Origin: Microvelia longipes
Lineage: Eukaryota > Arthropoda > Insecta > Hemiptera > Veliidae
Direction: 5' to 3'
NCBI GenBank assembly: GCA_018340805.1
Contig: JACMZG010001908.1
Coordinates: forward strand, 37,275,236-37,339,235
DNA length: 64,000 nucleotides
Below, one piece after another: positions 1 through 10,939 of this stretch. The notes beneath the pieces were generated by a model that was given only the letters and a program-made list of their open reading frames with translations, was not told where the DNA came from and did not search any database. How positions within the stretch are numbered: the first letter of the stretch is position 1; each line of letters opens with the position of its first letter. The position numbers were made by a program, and so were the translations under genes.

Positions 1-1405
1 CTAGTGTCTTAAAAAAATTGGCAAACTCAAATATTAACTTAAAAGAGCATTTTGTAAAAATTGCATCTGGGTGACCAAATAAAAAAAAGGTAGAAACTAC
101 CGTTTTTGTTTGAATGACCTTGTCAGTTTACTCCATTTTTCAAGTGTAAATGACAGGAATATAATATTTTGAAGTCAAAGGAATATTACATGAGGCATTG
201 GGTAAGCATGACATTCAGTGAAGCAAGTTCGAAACTGTGAAGTTTTTTGACGTTCCACATACCAGTCTTTTTAAACTTGCTTGAAGATGATTAATAACCC
301 AAATAATTTTTAAAAATCAGCTTTATTTAGAAAAATAAAATTTCTCTCCAATATATTTAAAATATTTTAAAAACAATAAATATTTATTTAGGTATTAATA
401 TTTACTAAAAAAAAAAAGTATAAATAAAAAGTTAGAAAAATATATACAATAATTTATATTTATATATTGTTTGTTATATATTAGTAAAAGTTAGAAAGAA
501 GTAAAATATAACCTCGTGGACGAAGGCAAGGGTTCGTGAAAAAAATCTGAGAGTATAATAAATATATATTATATATCTTTTTATTGCACGAGGGATAATA
601 TATATATTTTACCCCCTCTTGTGGTCGTCCTGGGAGCTATTACGTGAGACTCTGTAGTGGTAGGGGCACCTATTATTTTGCATTAGTGAGATGTATGTTT
701 TTTACTTTATATATAAAAAAGACCCTCTCAGTATAAGTAAGATCTCTCACTTTCAGAGTGACATAAAAATAAGAAATTTTTTGTTTACAAATTCTAAGCT
801 CTTTATTTACTAAAGTAACGTACTTATCACATTGTTATTTATTAAAATAACCCTGTTCAAGTGACATACATATCATTTTAACAGCATAGCGACTTATTCG
901 TGACATAATATATTATTTTTAAGTTCACATATTACATTTTATACTTTTCTCATTATGTACTTTAAGAGAGAAAAAGTATAATATAATTTAAGTAAATAAA
1001 ATAAAAATTGTAAATAATGTGCCCCCAGAGACTCAAAGATCTTTTCTCTTGGAAATGTTTTTCCCTCCTTAATTTTTGTTGACAGGTAGTAAATTCAAAT
1101 ATTTTAGTACATAAAGGTCAAAGAAGAGAATATTTCTTATTTTTGTGTTACTTTTTAAAAACAAAAGAAGCACAAACAAAGTATTTATTCTAAAGTCTTT
1201 ACTATATACAATTTGTTTGTACCTATTTTATTTAAAAATGCCTGTCATCACTGTCAGAAAACGAAAAGAAAATCATTAAAAAAACTTGAGAACCATGAAG
1301 TAATCGAGTTATGTTAGTTACAAGGTCAGCTTTCTTGCTATATTTCTTTATGGAGTTTATTATAACAGAAGCCTTCGGCCCATCAGGAAAATGCATATAT
1401 AAATA
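1..1405. other. AT-rich DNA without recognisable features
   Basis: I see only AT-rich sequence with short A and T runs. No open frame, hairpin or known repeat family stands out. A slightly less AT-rich patch near 515-660 matched nothing else in the window. Confidence 0.6.
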
Positions 1406-1410
1406 AATAA

Positions 1411-1425
1411 TATATAAATATATAT

Positions 1426-1486
<61 letters not shown>
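1411..1486. repeat. (TA)n microsatellite
   Basis: Almost uninterrupted TA dinucleotides, with a few phase breaks at the left end. A second, longer TA tract lies about 100 bp downstream. Confidence 0.95.
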
Positions 1487-1489
<3 letters not shown>

Positions 1490-1584
1490 TCTCTCTTCGT
1501 CTGTGGAAGAACTTAAACAGTTCGAAACGTTACGTTTTTATTGTAAGTTTTCTAAATGTTTCTTTATATTTCTTTTATAATTAA

Positions 1585-1585
<1 letters not shown>

Positions 1586-1679
<94 letters not shown>
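1586..1679. repeat. (TA)n microsatellite
   Basis: About 47 uninterrupted TA units. The open frame across it encodes only alternating Tyr-Ile and is an artefact of the repeat. Confidence 0.97.
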
Positions 1680-1683
<4 letters not shown>

Positions 1684-1851
1684 TCCCTGGTCATATATGC
1701 AAAAACTTAGTAGTATATATATTTATGAAATCTTGAGGTCAATCGGAATCAACCCCCACTAGCTCTACCATCTAGCTCTGCGTGTATTTGTGTAATTTTT
1801 CTGGTGATCCAAATATTTTGCAGTTACTTTTTATCTACGATCCTAAAGACT

Positions 1852-2458
1852 TAAGTCCAAGAGCCGCACCTGAAAAAATGTGACTCATTTTGTACTATTT
1901 CAAACCAAATTATTCTGAAAATGTACCTTGAATTATGAAGGAAAAGTATAGTCTGCCTATCCAGAGTGAAGCCTTTTCTTATGATTGCGCATGCTCAAAA
2001 TTTTATAAAATCGCACTAATTCCAGTTTTCTTGCAATAAGTGGCTCCCTGTAAATCGTGTGCAAAACATGAAGAAACATAAGATTTTCTATAAAACGAGT
2101 GTTATCCAATTCGGATGACTACAACCAAACTTATAGCTCTTTCAAAAACTCCAAAAAAATGGTTAATTTATGCAGTCAGCGAATTTCATTGAAAATATAT
2201 TGACTTTTTGTGGATTTTTTTTGGCCATTTTTTTGACCATGGACAAAAAACACTAGTTTTGAAGTAAATTTTATCAGCATAAAAAAAATTCTCTACGTGT
2301 TTTGCATGAAACCTACAGGGAACTACTTATTCCCAGAAAACTGGAATTAAAGCGAAGTTTTGAGCATGTGCAATCATAATTTAATGTATACTTTTAAAAT
2401 AATTTGGTTTGAAGTAGTACAAAATGAGTCACATTTTTAGGCATTGCTTTTGGACTAT
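1852..2458. mobile_element. M1 fold-back element, copy 1
   Basis: The left end reads AGTCCAAGAGCCG and the right end closes with a degraded complement ending GGACTA. Inside, left-half motifs (ACTCATTTTGTAC, CAAAACATGAAGA) recur as complements in the right half (GTACAAAATGAGT, a TTCTCTACGTGTTTTG segment). The whole ~0.6 kb unit is therefore one long imperfect inverted repeat. The same element recurs at 14774-15407. It has no open frame, so it looks like a non-autonomous MITE-like or fold-back element. The superfamily is unknown. Confidence 0.75.
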
Positions 2459-2740
2459 TATTTTTAGCCCTGTAGTCTCGATCCACTTAGTGCGAGGGAG
2501 CAACATAGGCAGATATTCATCAGCCATATTATAATAAAATAAATCCGCTGTTTCTAACAATAAGGGACCTAGAGAATTTTTGTACTTTTGTTTTTAATTT
2601 TGGATTTAAAACGATCATTTTATTTTACTTGGACTCAGCGAAAAAAAAAATCAGTATGATTTCATGGTTACAAAGGAAATAAACAGTTTTTATCAGCTGG
2701 TAATATTATTTCAGTCATAACCATGGAATAAATAAAAAAA

Positions 2741-3505
2741 TGGGTACGGGTACGGAGTACAACGGAACTTTTCCTCATCACATCGGATTCGATACGGTCA
2801 TATTCCCTACTTCGCACTCCCTTTACTCGTCCTCAGAATATACAAATCGTTAAATGTATACTGAAACACGTCTTTGAACTCACTTCGCGCGTCCTCAGAT
2901 AGTAAATAAATACATTAGTTCCATTCCTAGCAGTTACCAATCCAGGCACTGACCACACTTGATACTGCTAAACTGTAATGATCAAACAACATTAATTAAT
3001 TGTCGTATTAAAAAGAAGTTAAATTACGTGTACTTTAATTACGTAAAAGTATACACTTGTACCGAATTCCAACTTGACTGAATTTTTTTCCGATTTTTTA
3101 CAATTGTTTTAAAAAAAAACTTACAGAAGGAACTAATGTTCATAACAAAATAAAACTTGCCGCATATGTTATTTTTATGCATGATTTTTCTTCTAACTTT
3201 TTTCCGAAATTTTCGCTGAGTCATTATTGCGTCATAAAAAATATTTTTCAAATAGCACAACTACAGCTACAGACTGATTTTTGTGCAAAGTTTCAACTCT
3301 CTAGCATAAATACACTAAGAGCTAAGATGTCAACAGACACATACAAATACTCACACACATACACCAACAGAAAACTTTGTGAAAACCACTACTTAGGAGG
3401 CCTTTAAAACGCCTAAAACGGATAATTCCGGTTTCGGATTTTTTTTTGCAACCACAATAATACTTTTCCTATTTACCTACGGAAGAAATGAGGAAAAGTA
3501 AAAAT
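2741..3505 (+). repeat. R1 dispersed repeat, near-complete copy
   Basis: It starts with a GGGTACGG-type leader followed by ACTTTTCCTCAT (2767-2778) and ends with the exact inverse ATGAGGAAAAGT (3488-3499). In between are degraded versions of the two GC-rich mini-hairpin motifs near 2811 and 2885, an ACTGACCAC segment, a CATTATTGCGTCATAAAA segment and a short CA-rich stretch. The same blocks occur in the same order in at least seven other places in the window. No coding potential is seen. The inverted ends suggest a DNA-transposon-derived non-autonomous element, but the conserved leader lies outside them. Confidence 0.8.
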
Positions 3506-4059
3506 ATTGTTAAATATTGGATTAAAATTATGAGAGATGAATACATAATAGTAAAACATATCCAATAGGTTTATACACAGAACTCTAAAAAAGAAAAGTC
3601 AATATATCTGACTATTTCCTATGATACGCTATCCCTTAAATAAGGTAAAATCAGGAATTGACAGAATCCTGAGAAGGATTACTGAGATTCTAATTAAACG
3701 TCTTCAGATTTTCGGTACGTCGAAGGAAACTCAAAGATATATTGAAACGGAGGGAAATTCGAATAAATCTTGCAAGTAAGTAGAACGAAGACAAACCTTT
3801 AAACATATGTTCTGTCAACTTTAGTTCGACTCAAAAATACAAGACCAAAGTAAAAGAGATGGACGGCTTATGATACATGCTCAATCTTAAACCCTCCTTT
3901 AACTAATTTTCTTTTATCCTTACTAGAAAGCTATCCCTTATTCTCTAATAACAAAGATGTGTCACTAGCACTCTACTATGTAATTGTAATTACATATCTA
4001 ACAAATATGTATACGATACTATACTATATTGATATTAAGATAAGGTACTTTATTGACTA
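3506..4059. other. AT-rich DNA without recognisable features
   Basis: I recognise no repeat, RNA or coding signal here. Confidence 0.5.
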
Positions 4060-4170
4060 AAAAAGTCATGAAAGTTGTGAACTTTTGCTAAGTTATTATT
4101 GCGGGTATGTCCAAAACGATAGGGTTTAGGACATTCATAAGGTCGATTTTCGTACCAAGTTTCATTCAAT
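4060..4170 (+). repeat. R1 fragment next to a TA tract
   Basis: It contains the R1 blocks AGTTATTATTGCGGG and GATTTTCGTACCAAGTTTC, then runs directly into a long TA tract, as other R1 copies run into CA or TA tracts. Confidence 0.5.
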
Positions 4171-4172
4171 TA

Positions 4173-4204
4173 ATATATATATATATATATATATAATATA
4201 TATA

Positions 4205-4269
<65 letters not shown>

Positions 4270-4279
4270 ATATATATAT
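4173..4279. repeat. (TA)n microsatellite with phase breaks
   Basis: TA dinucleotides interrupted by AATA/TTAT phase shifts. Confidence 0.95.
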
Positions 4280-5064
4280 CAAAGAGTTTGTTCTGTTAAA
4301 AAGTGATTATCCATTCATATAAATATTTAGAGAAAGAAATGTGTTTAGGGCCTCTTTGTAACACTTTTTTATAAATTCTTTAATAAATTTAAATTGATAC
4401 CCCAAAATCTAGTTCTTATCCTCACAAAACTTAATTGTTGTGCCAAGTTATACAGAAATTAAATCACTTGAGCTAATTTAGCAGCTAAATAATCTTTATT
4501 CAGCAGTTTGAGCTGAATTATGCACGTTGACAAGAAACGTACACAATTTATTGAGGATGTACCAATTTTTTTCAAAATTTCAGGATAACTGCTAAAACGT
4601 TGACATTTGACAAAAAAAAGTGTTGTTCTTTTTGCTAACGCAATGATTCTACTTCTTTTTAGGAAGTAGGGAAGCAATGTTCCAGGAAATGAATCCGAAG
4701 AAATTAATTCCTACATTTTTATAGTTCTATGAAGTACTAGATCTGAGAAATTTTACGATGTTAAAGAAAACGGTATGTTAAAAGACATTACTGAGAAAAA
4801 CAGACGGTTCATATCCTATTCTAGATTAGACCACTAATTCCTTTTGTAACTAGCCGCTCTTTTTTACAAGAAACTGCTTAAATTTTAAGAATTAAATGTA
4901 AAAAGATATGCAATAAAGGAAAATCAAATAAAAGACAAAGATTATATTTTCAAGAATTGAAAACCTCCACGAAATTGGCCGAGCCACCGGGGCTTGGTAA
5001 AATTATATCAATCCGTTTTATAAATAGACTGACAGGTCAACTACACTAAGATTACATCCTAATT

Positions 5065-5096
5065 ACTATTTCTACTAAAAAAATAGTAGAAATAGT
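5065..5096. repeat. Perfect hairpin, 13-bp arms
   Basis: ACTATTTCTACTA is followed by six A and then its exact complement TAGTAGAAATAGT. Confidence 0.85.
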
Positions 5097-5218
5097 TAAA
5101 ACTTACTTCAAGTAATCTACATTACTTGATAATGCAGAGAAGTAATCTGCATTGAGTTAAGTTGAGCATAGTTAAATTAAGCATTTACCGCAGATCCTGA
5201 AGTAAATGCAAAATCTGC

Positions 5219-5253
5219 ATATTACTAAATGCAGATTCTGCATTTAGTAATAT
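5219..5253. repeat. Perfect 35-bp inverted repeat
   Basis: Two 17-bp perfect arms (ATATTACTAAATGCAGA and its complement) are separated by one base. ATGCAGA-type words also recur just upstream (5130-5218), so the palindrome may have grown from a local repeat. Confidence 0.85.
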
Positions 5254-6277
5254 TAATAAAAGTGATAAGAAAACATTATCAACAGGATCAAGTTTATTAC
5301 TCCAAAAGCTCAGCCTTATTTATTGACGTGGGTGGAATTGACATTTTATTACCTTTGCCATAGCCAGCTCATAATATAAATGGCACAAGAAACACTTGCG
5401 TATTTTTTTTTTACTATCAGTAGGTAAAACTATAGAAAATGAACTATTAACAATGCCTACTAAGTTTGATCAAGTGAAATTTTAACACAAATAAACAATC
5501 TATAAAATATAACATAAAATATTTGACCACATAGAAACCACGCACTTGAAAAGACGAGGGGATAGGGCATTTCAATAACCCCTTCAGTGAACACTATTTG
5601 CAGAGTTTACACGTTATCACTACTGCACATATAAACGGGTAGCATCAGTAATTGGCTTTTATCATGCTTAAAAAAACTTAGAAACATAAAATTGGCACTG
5701 CTTTAAAAAAATTATTGAATAGTTCATAAGATATTGATTACATATAGAGCTCTTCATTTACTTGAACTCAAGTAATCAACAAAATATTAACCCATACTTT
5801 TAAAATAGATCCTTGTCTATATTATATACTTTTTAAGAACCGAAGACCTACTAAAACTGTTACTAAATATAAAATATTTGAAACAAAATTTAACGTCTAA
5901 TGGCTTACATAATAATATCTATAGGTTATATAAAAAAAATATTAAAATTTAATTACTATTTGATAATTATAATTATTTTACACGTAGAGTGCTTTGCCAC
6001 CAGCCTAATAGTGGCTTTTTCGGACCACTTAGTATGATAACTGACTGGGATAGTCGGCTAACCAGGGTGGAGATAGGATATCTCTTTGTCAACTACCTTC
6101 CTAAGAGATGACGTGAATGAATCACAGTTTTGATTTATATATTAGAGCATTTGCTCTGTGCTCTCAATTAACATTGAGGTGGCAATATCCCAAATTATTA
6201 TCAAATTCATATTACATTAACTAGTAATATGACAGACTGATACAGGAAAAAATAAGGTGACCCCCAGCTGCGCCAAC

Positions 6278-6290
6278 GCCGCTTAGCGGC
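6278..6290. repeat. Short GC hairpin
   Basis: GCCGC, loop TTA, GCGGC, standing out in AT-rich surroundings. It resembles the hairpins at 10815-10937, but its loop does not follow the GNA rule. Confidence 0.7.
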
Positions 6291-7102
6291 TAAGAGTTTT
6301 GTCTCTAATGTGACAAACAAAAGATAATATAAATTGTATCTTATCTAATGTATATAAAACATAACCACATAAGATTTAGGCTAAAAAAGTTCAGGCTAAT
6401 TTAAAGCTACGTAAATTACCATTAAACAACTTAATTATACATTTCCTTGATAACATTTCAACTTTTAATAAATACACAAACTTTGTATAATAAAATGCAT
6501 AAATTTAAATTAATGCATTAACCACAAATTTAAAGTTTACCAGGATATACAAAATGTTATTAAGGGTTAAAAGAGGGGCACAGGACATTAAAATTTTAAA
6601 CTATGAGATTTGTTATCAAACCATCAAGGGAGGCATATTTTTGCATATTATGTATAATACTTGCATATATAACATACTTTAACTAGACACGACTCCAGTT
6701 TCCCATAATATGTCTTTTTACAACAAAAATCAATGGTAACTTATGCATAACATGAATATAATCGCAGATAGAAATCGACACAAATTCTACCCCTTTTTTG
6801 TGACTTTTGGTTTGCTGTGATCCCTTTCTAAAATTAGTGTCATTTAAAAAATATGTTTTTATACTTCAAACTAGTTTAACTTATTCTTTTATATAGAAAA
6901 AGTAAAAGCAATTTTTAACAAATTTCCAAAAGAAAATCAGCTAATAAGATTTTTTGCATTGCATTAAACCAATCATACAATCATATTCATACAATTCTCT
7001 TTCTGACATAAGTACCTACGTACATACATACATACATACTTCCAATACAGACTTAAATCTTAACTAAAAATAACTAATAATAAGTAGTACAAACTATAAA
7101 AT

Positions 7103-7300
7103 AATTCTGGCACGGAGGTCCGCAAGCCGGGCGAATTTTCTTTGAAATGCATGCTTTCTTGCTTATCAATCCTATTTTTACTTTTGTCTAACAATTTTTC
7201 GGTATTTGTTTAATGACCTAATTAAATAAGTTGTGACGCTACTACAACTTATTATTTAATTTTTTCAAAATTTTCAAAGAAAATGCGCATATTTATCCTA
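7103..7300 (+). mobile_element. R2 fold-back element, left arm
   Basis: It starts AATTCTGGCACGG, followed by GTCCGCAAGCCGGGCGAATTT, and reaches AAAGAAAATGCGCAT, the inner end of the R2 arm. I did not find a matching right arm downstream, so the copy looks truncated or decayed. Confidence 0.75.
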
Positions 7301-7689
7301 TGATTATACATTATACGACACAGCATTATTAACACTTACTTGATGCCAGATTAGGCTAAGTTTTAGAGCAAACTATCTTGTTTTTGACAAATAACTTTTT
7401 TCAGCTCATTATTAGTTCTGTTAAAAAATACACTAAATTATATAACTCAAACTTTCTTTTGAGTTCAATATTTTTTTTGCAATACCTATTTTAATACCCC
7501 AAAATGTTTGGGGGGACGCCCTCTTCCCCTAATCCGACTCTGAACTATAACAATTTTATAACTTTCCTACCTGAAACCTGCATCAATAAGTTCAAAAAGA
7601 CTAAATAACAACAATATATTATCTCCCCACTTTCTCCTTTTTACTACATATTGCTTGTTTTGACAATTTAAAATTTACAAATATTAGGT
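7301..7689. other. AT-rich DNA, possibly a decayed R2 interior
   Basis: Nothing clear. It follows the R2 left arm and may hold its worn interior, but I cannot show an arm. Confidence 0.35.
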
Positions 7690-8080
7690 AATTTTCTTTG
7701 AGGTACTAGGGGATTGCTAATGAGGTGGCTTGTTTGGCGGAAGTTGATGTCGAAAGTAAAACCAAAAGCCGTTTCAGAGGTCTCTGATGACGGGACGTTG
7801 AATCGAATGAAATTGAAGTCAATTTCATTTAAGCGAAGTCAAACATTTTAAGTGACTAAGAGACAAGACACCCGTGGTAAACTGCATGAAAACTTCAAAT
7901 AAAATTGGAAAACAAAAGTTATGTAGAAGACTGGCGTTTTTAATGTTTTTTGAGGGGCTATAAATCGATGAAACTGGTCTGGAATCATTACGACCATTCA
8001 TAACCAGGGTTCCCAAGTTCGAATCTTGGTGCTAGGGATAAGTTTTTATCGTCATATTTAAAGTACATAAATTTATAACT
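7690..8080 (+). mobile_element. R3 repeat with Pol III box B
   Basis: It contains CCGTTTCAGAGGTCTCTGA, then TGAATCGAATGAAA, then a tRNA T-arm-like box B at 8016-8026 followed by GTTTTTATCGTC. The same order is seen at 61950-62960. It joins directly to an R2 left arm at 8088 through a TTATAACTTAAAAATAATT linker, the same junction as at 62960. It is probably a tRNA-related SINE or a SINE-derived part of a composite element. It has no coding potential. Confidence 0.65.
8016..8026 (+). promoter_or_regulatory. Box B-like internal Pol III promoter in R3
   Basis: AGTTCGAATCT is close to the tRNA box B consensus GGTTCGANTCC. It sits inside a small stem (CCAAG ... CTTGG), as in a T arm. No clear box A was identified for this copy. 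Confidence 0.5.
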
Positions 8081-8087
8081 TAAAAAT

Positions 8088-8440
8088 AATTCTGGCATAA
8101 AAAGGCTCGCAAGCCGGACAAATCCATTTTGACATTCGCGCTAACTTACACAACAATCCATTTCATGCTTAAGTTTCCGGTATATGTTTTATAACATGAG
8201 CGGTAGCGTAACAACTTATTATTTATTCCCGAATTTTTCAAAGAAAATGCTCTACAAAATAGTATCAATAATAAGTGTGAATAATGCTGTGCCGTGCATT
8301 GTATAATCTGGGAGAAATGTGCGCATTTTATTAAAAAATAAAGAATAATTAAACAAAAAGTTGTGATGCTCCTTCTTAGGTTATAAAGCATATACCAGAA
8401 ATCTAAGCAAGAAAGCACGCATTTCAATAAAATTCGGAAA
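8088..8440. mobile_element. R2 fold-back element, complete but degraded
   Basis: The left arm begins AATTCTGGC and includes GCAAGCCGG and TTCAAAGAAAATGC. The right arm, in inverse orientation, includes GTGCGCATTTTATT, AAAGCATATACCAGAA and AAGCAAGAAAGCACGCATT. The minus-strand open frame spanning it is a product of the inverted repeat and is not supported as a gene. Confidence 0.75.
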
Positions 8441-9490
8441 ATGTTGACTTCCCCTAACATTTTCATTTACAAAAAACCAGTGAAACCATTTTTCCTAAAT
8501 CTGGCAGATTTAGTGACAATAAATACCCCAAAATAAGGGTAAGGTTTTGAATTATTTGTGTTTTCTGCCAAAAATATGGCATTTTTACTCTTTGAAAATT
8601 CTTTCTAATGTCATTGCTTAATTGATGTACATGTGTGTAAATTTTTAAATTGTCCTTATTTTCTCATAATAAGAAAGAGAAGAGTATAAATACTTCAACT
8701 ACTCATTAAGTTTAACATACAAGTGAGTCTCATCGATACTTTTGCTGAACCCTAATGAAAACAAGTATCATTATCTTATCCTAAGCAAGTTTAACAGTCG
8801 TACATCCAAGCCAAAGTTGTGACTGTCAGTGGTCACAGACCCTAAAATGACTTTAACCAAACCAAGATAAAATAGATAATTAAACTTTAAAAAGAATTAG
8901 ATAATAAAACTAAGTATCCCTTAGAATAATAAATACTTAAAGCCACGAACATTTTTGATTAAGTAATTACTTAATCAAAATCATCATCATGTGGTGAAAC
9001 AACAATCACTCATGTTGAAAACTCATGTGAACGAACTACAAATGTGTTTCTGATTAGTAATTAACTTGATTAAAGCCAACACAATAAAAATATGAACGTA
9101 TTATTATAAATGCAGTTTTCTGCATCACCGGCAATAATTAGTTTTTCGCGTCTATATTTTTCTACAATAAAGATATAAAAACAACTTAATTTTAGAAGTT
9201 CCGCATTATACCTGATAGGGAAATTTTAAGATTAGTTAAGTATGTATATTAAAATACAACAAATAAAATATAAACCGCATTTAAAAAAAAATTGCTTGGT
9301 TTTTAGATTCTCAGCTATACATAAGTTTAAAAACAAGAGGGCTCCGGTATCTTGGCCGTTGCGTAGCGTCGGCGCTAGGGACCGCTTAGCAGACATATGG
9401 TTGATGTCCTATATTAATTTTTCATATTATAATAAGTATATATAAGTAACTCCCTGCAACAATATAAGCGAATTTCCAAACGTATTAGTA
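8441..9490. other. AT-rich DNA with one small GC patch
   Basis: Mostly featureless. Near 9345-9390 a GC-rich patch holds the heptamer GCGTAGC (9361-9367). The flanking GCCG (9355-9358) and CGGC (9370-9373) could pair around it, an imperfect relative of the hairpins at 10.8 kb. Confidence 0.45.
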
Positions 9491-9496
9491 AAAAAA

Positions 9497-9660
9497 TCGG
9501 GTACCTCGGAACTTTTCATCATTCCATCAGATTTGCTACGCTCATCCTCACAGCTTCGGACTCACTTCGCTCGTCCTCAAAAATGTAGTTCCCCGTACAC
9601 TTTTACTAAATTTCAACTCAATTGGACCATTTCCTGATTTTTTAAAAATTTTAGCGAATT
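9497..9660 (+). repeat. R1 5'-end fragment
   Basis: TCGGGTACCTCGGAACTTTT, then GGACTCACTTCGCTCGTCC, then a jump to the AATTTCAACTCAATTGGA block. This is the 5' part of R1 with the middle deleted. Confidence 0.7.
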
Positions 9661-9777
9661 TTCATAATGAAAATGACGCTTATGAGGTTGTTCGGATGAC
9701 GGAAGTTGAGGGTGGGAGTGAGTGGAATCGGTTCCTATTGGCTTCCTGATAACAAAAATATATGTCCGAAAAAAGTT

Positions 9778-9838
9778 TATATATATATGTATATATATAT
9801 ATATATATATACATATGTATATATATATATATATGTAT
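9778..9838. repeat. (TA)n microsatellite with GTATA interruptions
   Basis: TA dinucleotides broken by ATGTAT and ACATATGTAT. Confidence 0.9.
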
Positions 9839-9840
9839 GT

Positions 9841-10130
9841 AAGAGTTTCTACCCTTTCGTATGGCGAACGATAACTCTCGAAGGCGTTCTCAAATTGAAA
9901 CGAAACTTTGCAAATCGCGAGATGTTGTGGAGGTTACGAGGCCTATTGTTTAAAAAACATTATGACGTCATCAACCAAAGTTATGACGTCATGAAAAAAA
10001 TTTTTTTTTGAAACTTAAAATGGCTTTAAAACAAGGTATCTAGTATTTAGGTAGACGGCTAGCTGAATCGATTAAAACCAATTTCAGCTCAATCGAACCA
10101 TCACAAATGGCGCAATCGGTATACATATAT
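9841..10130 (+). repeat. Repeat module, copy 1 (GTATGGCGAACGATAAC type)
   Basis: The blocks TACCCTTTCGTATGGCGAA and TTTCAGCTCAATCGAACCAT recur in diverged form at 10368-10600. Two TATGACGTCAT-type sites lie close together near 9960-9990. They are perfect CRE-like octamers, but here they are probably just part of the repeat. Confidence 0.5.
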
Positions 10131-10217
10131 ATATAATCTTGTATATATGTATACGTCTAGGTCAAAGACTCGTACGATATCTGTAGGGTTCAGTAGTGTT
10201 AGAGGGTGGGGATATAG

Positions 10218-10225
10218 TATAAAAG
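10218..10225 (+). promoter_or_regulatory. TATA box-like element
   Basis: TATAAAAG matches the TATA consensus well. It lies 61 bp upstream of the ATG at 10287, in a stretch (about 10150-10370) that is less AT-rich than its surroundings and not seen elsewhere in the window. It could equally be chance in an AT-rich region. Confidence 0.3.
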
Positions 10226-10286
10226 AAAGACCTCTACCTCTTGCTCCATCCTGGTAAGCCTACTGTCCCAGAGAGACAGGGCAAAA

Positions 10287-10418
10287 ATGGCTTCCACTGA
10301 ACCACGCCGAGCTAAGCAGACCCGTAAAGAGGAAGAACATCGAAGTAGTCTTTATATGGTCGAAGTTATTCTAAAACGAATGCGACCAGTTTCAGCTCAA
10401 TCGGACAATCCTAAGTGA
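10287..10418 (+). CDS. Possible 43-codon reading frame or gene remnant
   Basis: A short frame opens with ATGGCTTCCACTGAACC behind a TATA-like box and a leader of mixed composition. The predicted peptide starts MASTEPRRAKQTRKEEE, a basic, charged N terminus, and continues to SLYMVEV. The charged start and this SxYxxxV stretch weakly recall the N-terminal region of histone H2B. I regard that as suggestive only. The last third of the frame overlaps the TTTCAGCTCAATCGG block of a dispersed repeat, so the frame is at best a captured or broken 5' gene end. No splice donor or continuation was identified. Confidence 0.18.
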   Translation: MASTEPRRAKQTRKEEEHRSSLYMVEVILKRMRPVSAQSDNPK

Positions 10419-10600
10419 CGCAAACGGTATTTTTATTTTGAATAATCATGAATATATTTTTTTCAATCTTAAGATTTTACTCAAATAAACAATTTGTTTA
10501 CAAAACAAAATTTGACATTTTTCTTTAAATTCTATAAACAATCATAAACGTAAGTTAGAGTTATACCCTTTTGTATAGTGGACGATAACTAAAGCTGATG
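10368..10600 (+). repeat. Repeat module, copy 2
   Basis: It shares TTTCAGCTCAATCGGACAAT and ATACCCTTTTGTATAGTGGA with the module at 9841-10130, with the two blocks in the opposite order. This suggests a tandem array of which only parts survive. Confidence 0.45.
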
Positions 10601-10697
10601 AAACTATAATCTTTTCATACCCTTTATACAAGGTTACTTTAACAGTTGCAACGTGTGGATTTTTTCCTCACAAAATCAAATTTGTGAGAAAGCCTCT

Positions 10698-10718
10698 CAG
10701 GCCCGCGAAGCGGGCCTG
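10698..10718. repeat. Perfect GC hairpin, GAA loop
   Basis: CAGGCCCGC, loop GAA, GCGGGCCTG: a perfect 9-bp stem in AT-rich DNA. It is the first of the GNA-loop hairpins, and the rest are clustered at 10815-10937. Confidence 0.9.
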
Positions 10719-10814
10719 TGAAACGAAGCTGTGAAAATTCGCTAAATACGTGGCAAAATGCCATGTAACAAGAAACGATAGTGAAACCATACATTAATAC
10801 AAAACAACAACAAT

Positions 10815-10937
10815 GTGGCCGCGAAGCGGTCACTGGGAGGCCCCCGGGCCGCGAAGCGGCCCGGCGGGCCGACGCCGCGGAGCGGACGAGGCGCGAAGCG
10901 CCGAGGCCGCGTAGCGGCTACGGGCCGAAGGCCCGTA
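10815..10937. repeat. Tandem cluster of six GC hairpins with GNA loops
   Basis: Consecutive stems are at 10815-10833 (8 bp with one G-T, loop GAA), 10844-10864 (9 bp perfect, GAA), 10875-10885 (4 bp, GGA), 10890-10902 (5 bp perfect, GAA), 10905-10919 (5 bp plus one G-T, GTA) and 10919-10937 (8 bp perfect, GAA). Every loop is G-N-A, and five of the six close as GC-GNA-GC, the heptamer known to form extraordinarily stable DNA mini-hairpins. Composition is sharply GC-rich against the surroundings. No coding signal is seen. The function is unknown, and it could be a mobile GC cluster or a structural element. Confidence 0.85.
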
Positions 10938-10939
10938 TT

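Larger units (their letters stand above)
4280..7102. other. Unique AT-rich segment with isolated hairpins
   Basis: There is no gene or repeat family I can support. The segment holds perfect hairpins at 5065-5096, 5219-5253 and 6278-6290 and a short TACA run near 7018-7041. Confidence 0.5.

Noticed and set aside
1556..1762. 68-residue frame of Tyr-Ile repeats
   Set aside because: Pure translation of a (TA)n microsatellite.
9960..9992. Paired TGACGTCA sites as a functional CRE enhancer
   Set aside because: They lie in a dispersed repeat module, and GACGTCATAAA words are common in R1. There is no gene nearby.
10591..10620. CTGATGA word as a possible hammerhead
   Set aside because: No stem II followed by GAAA, and no cleavage site nearby.
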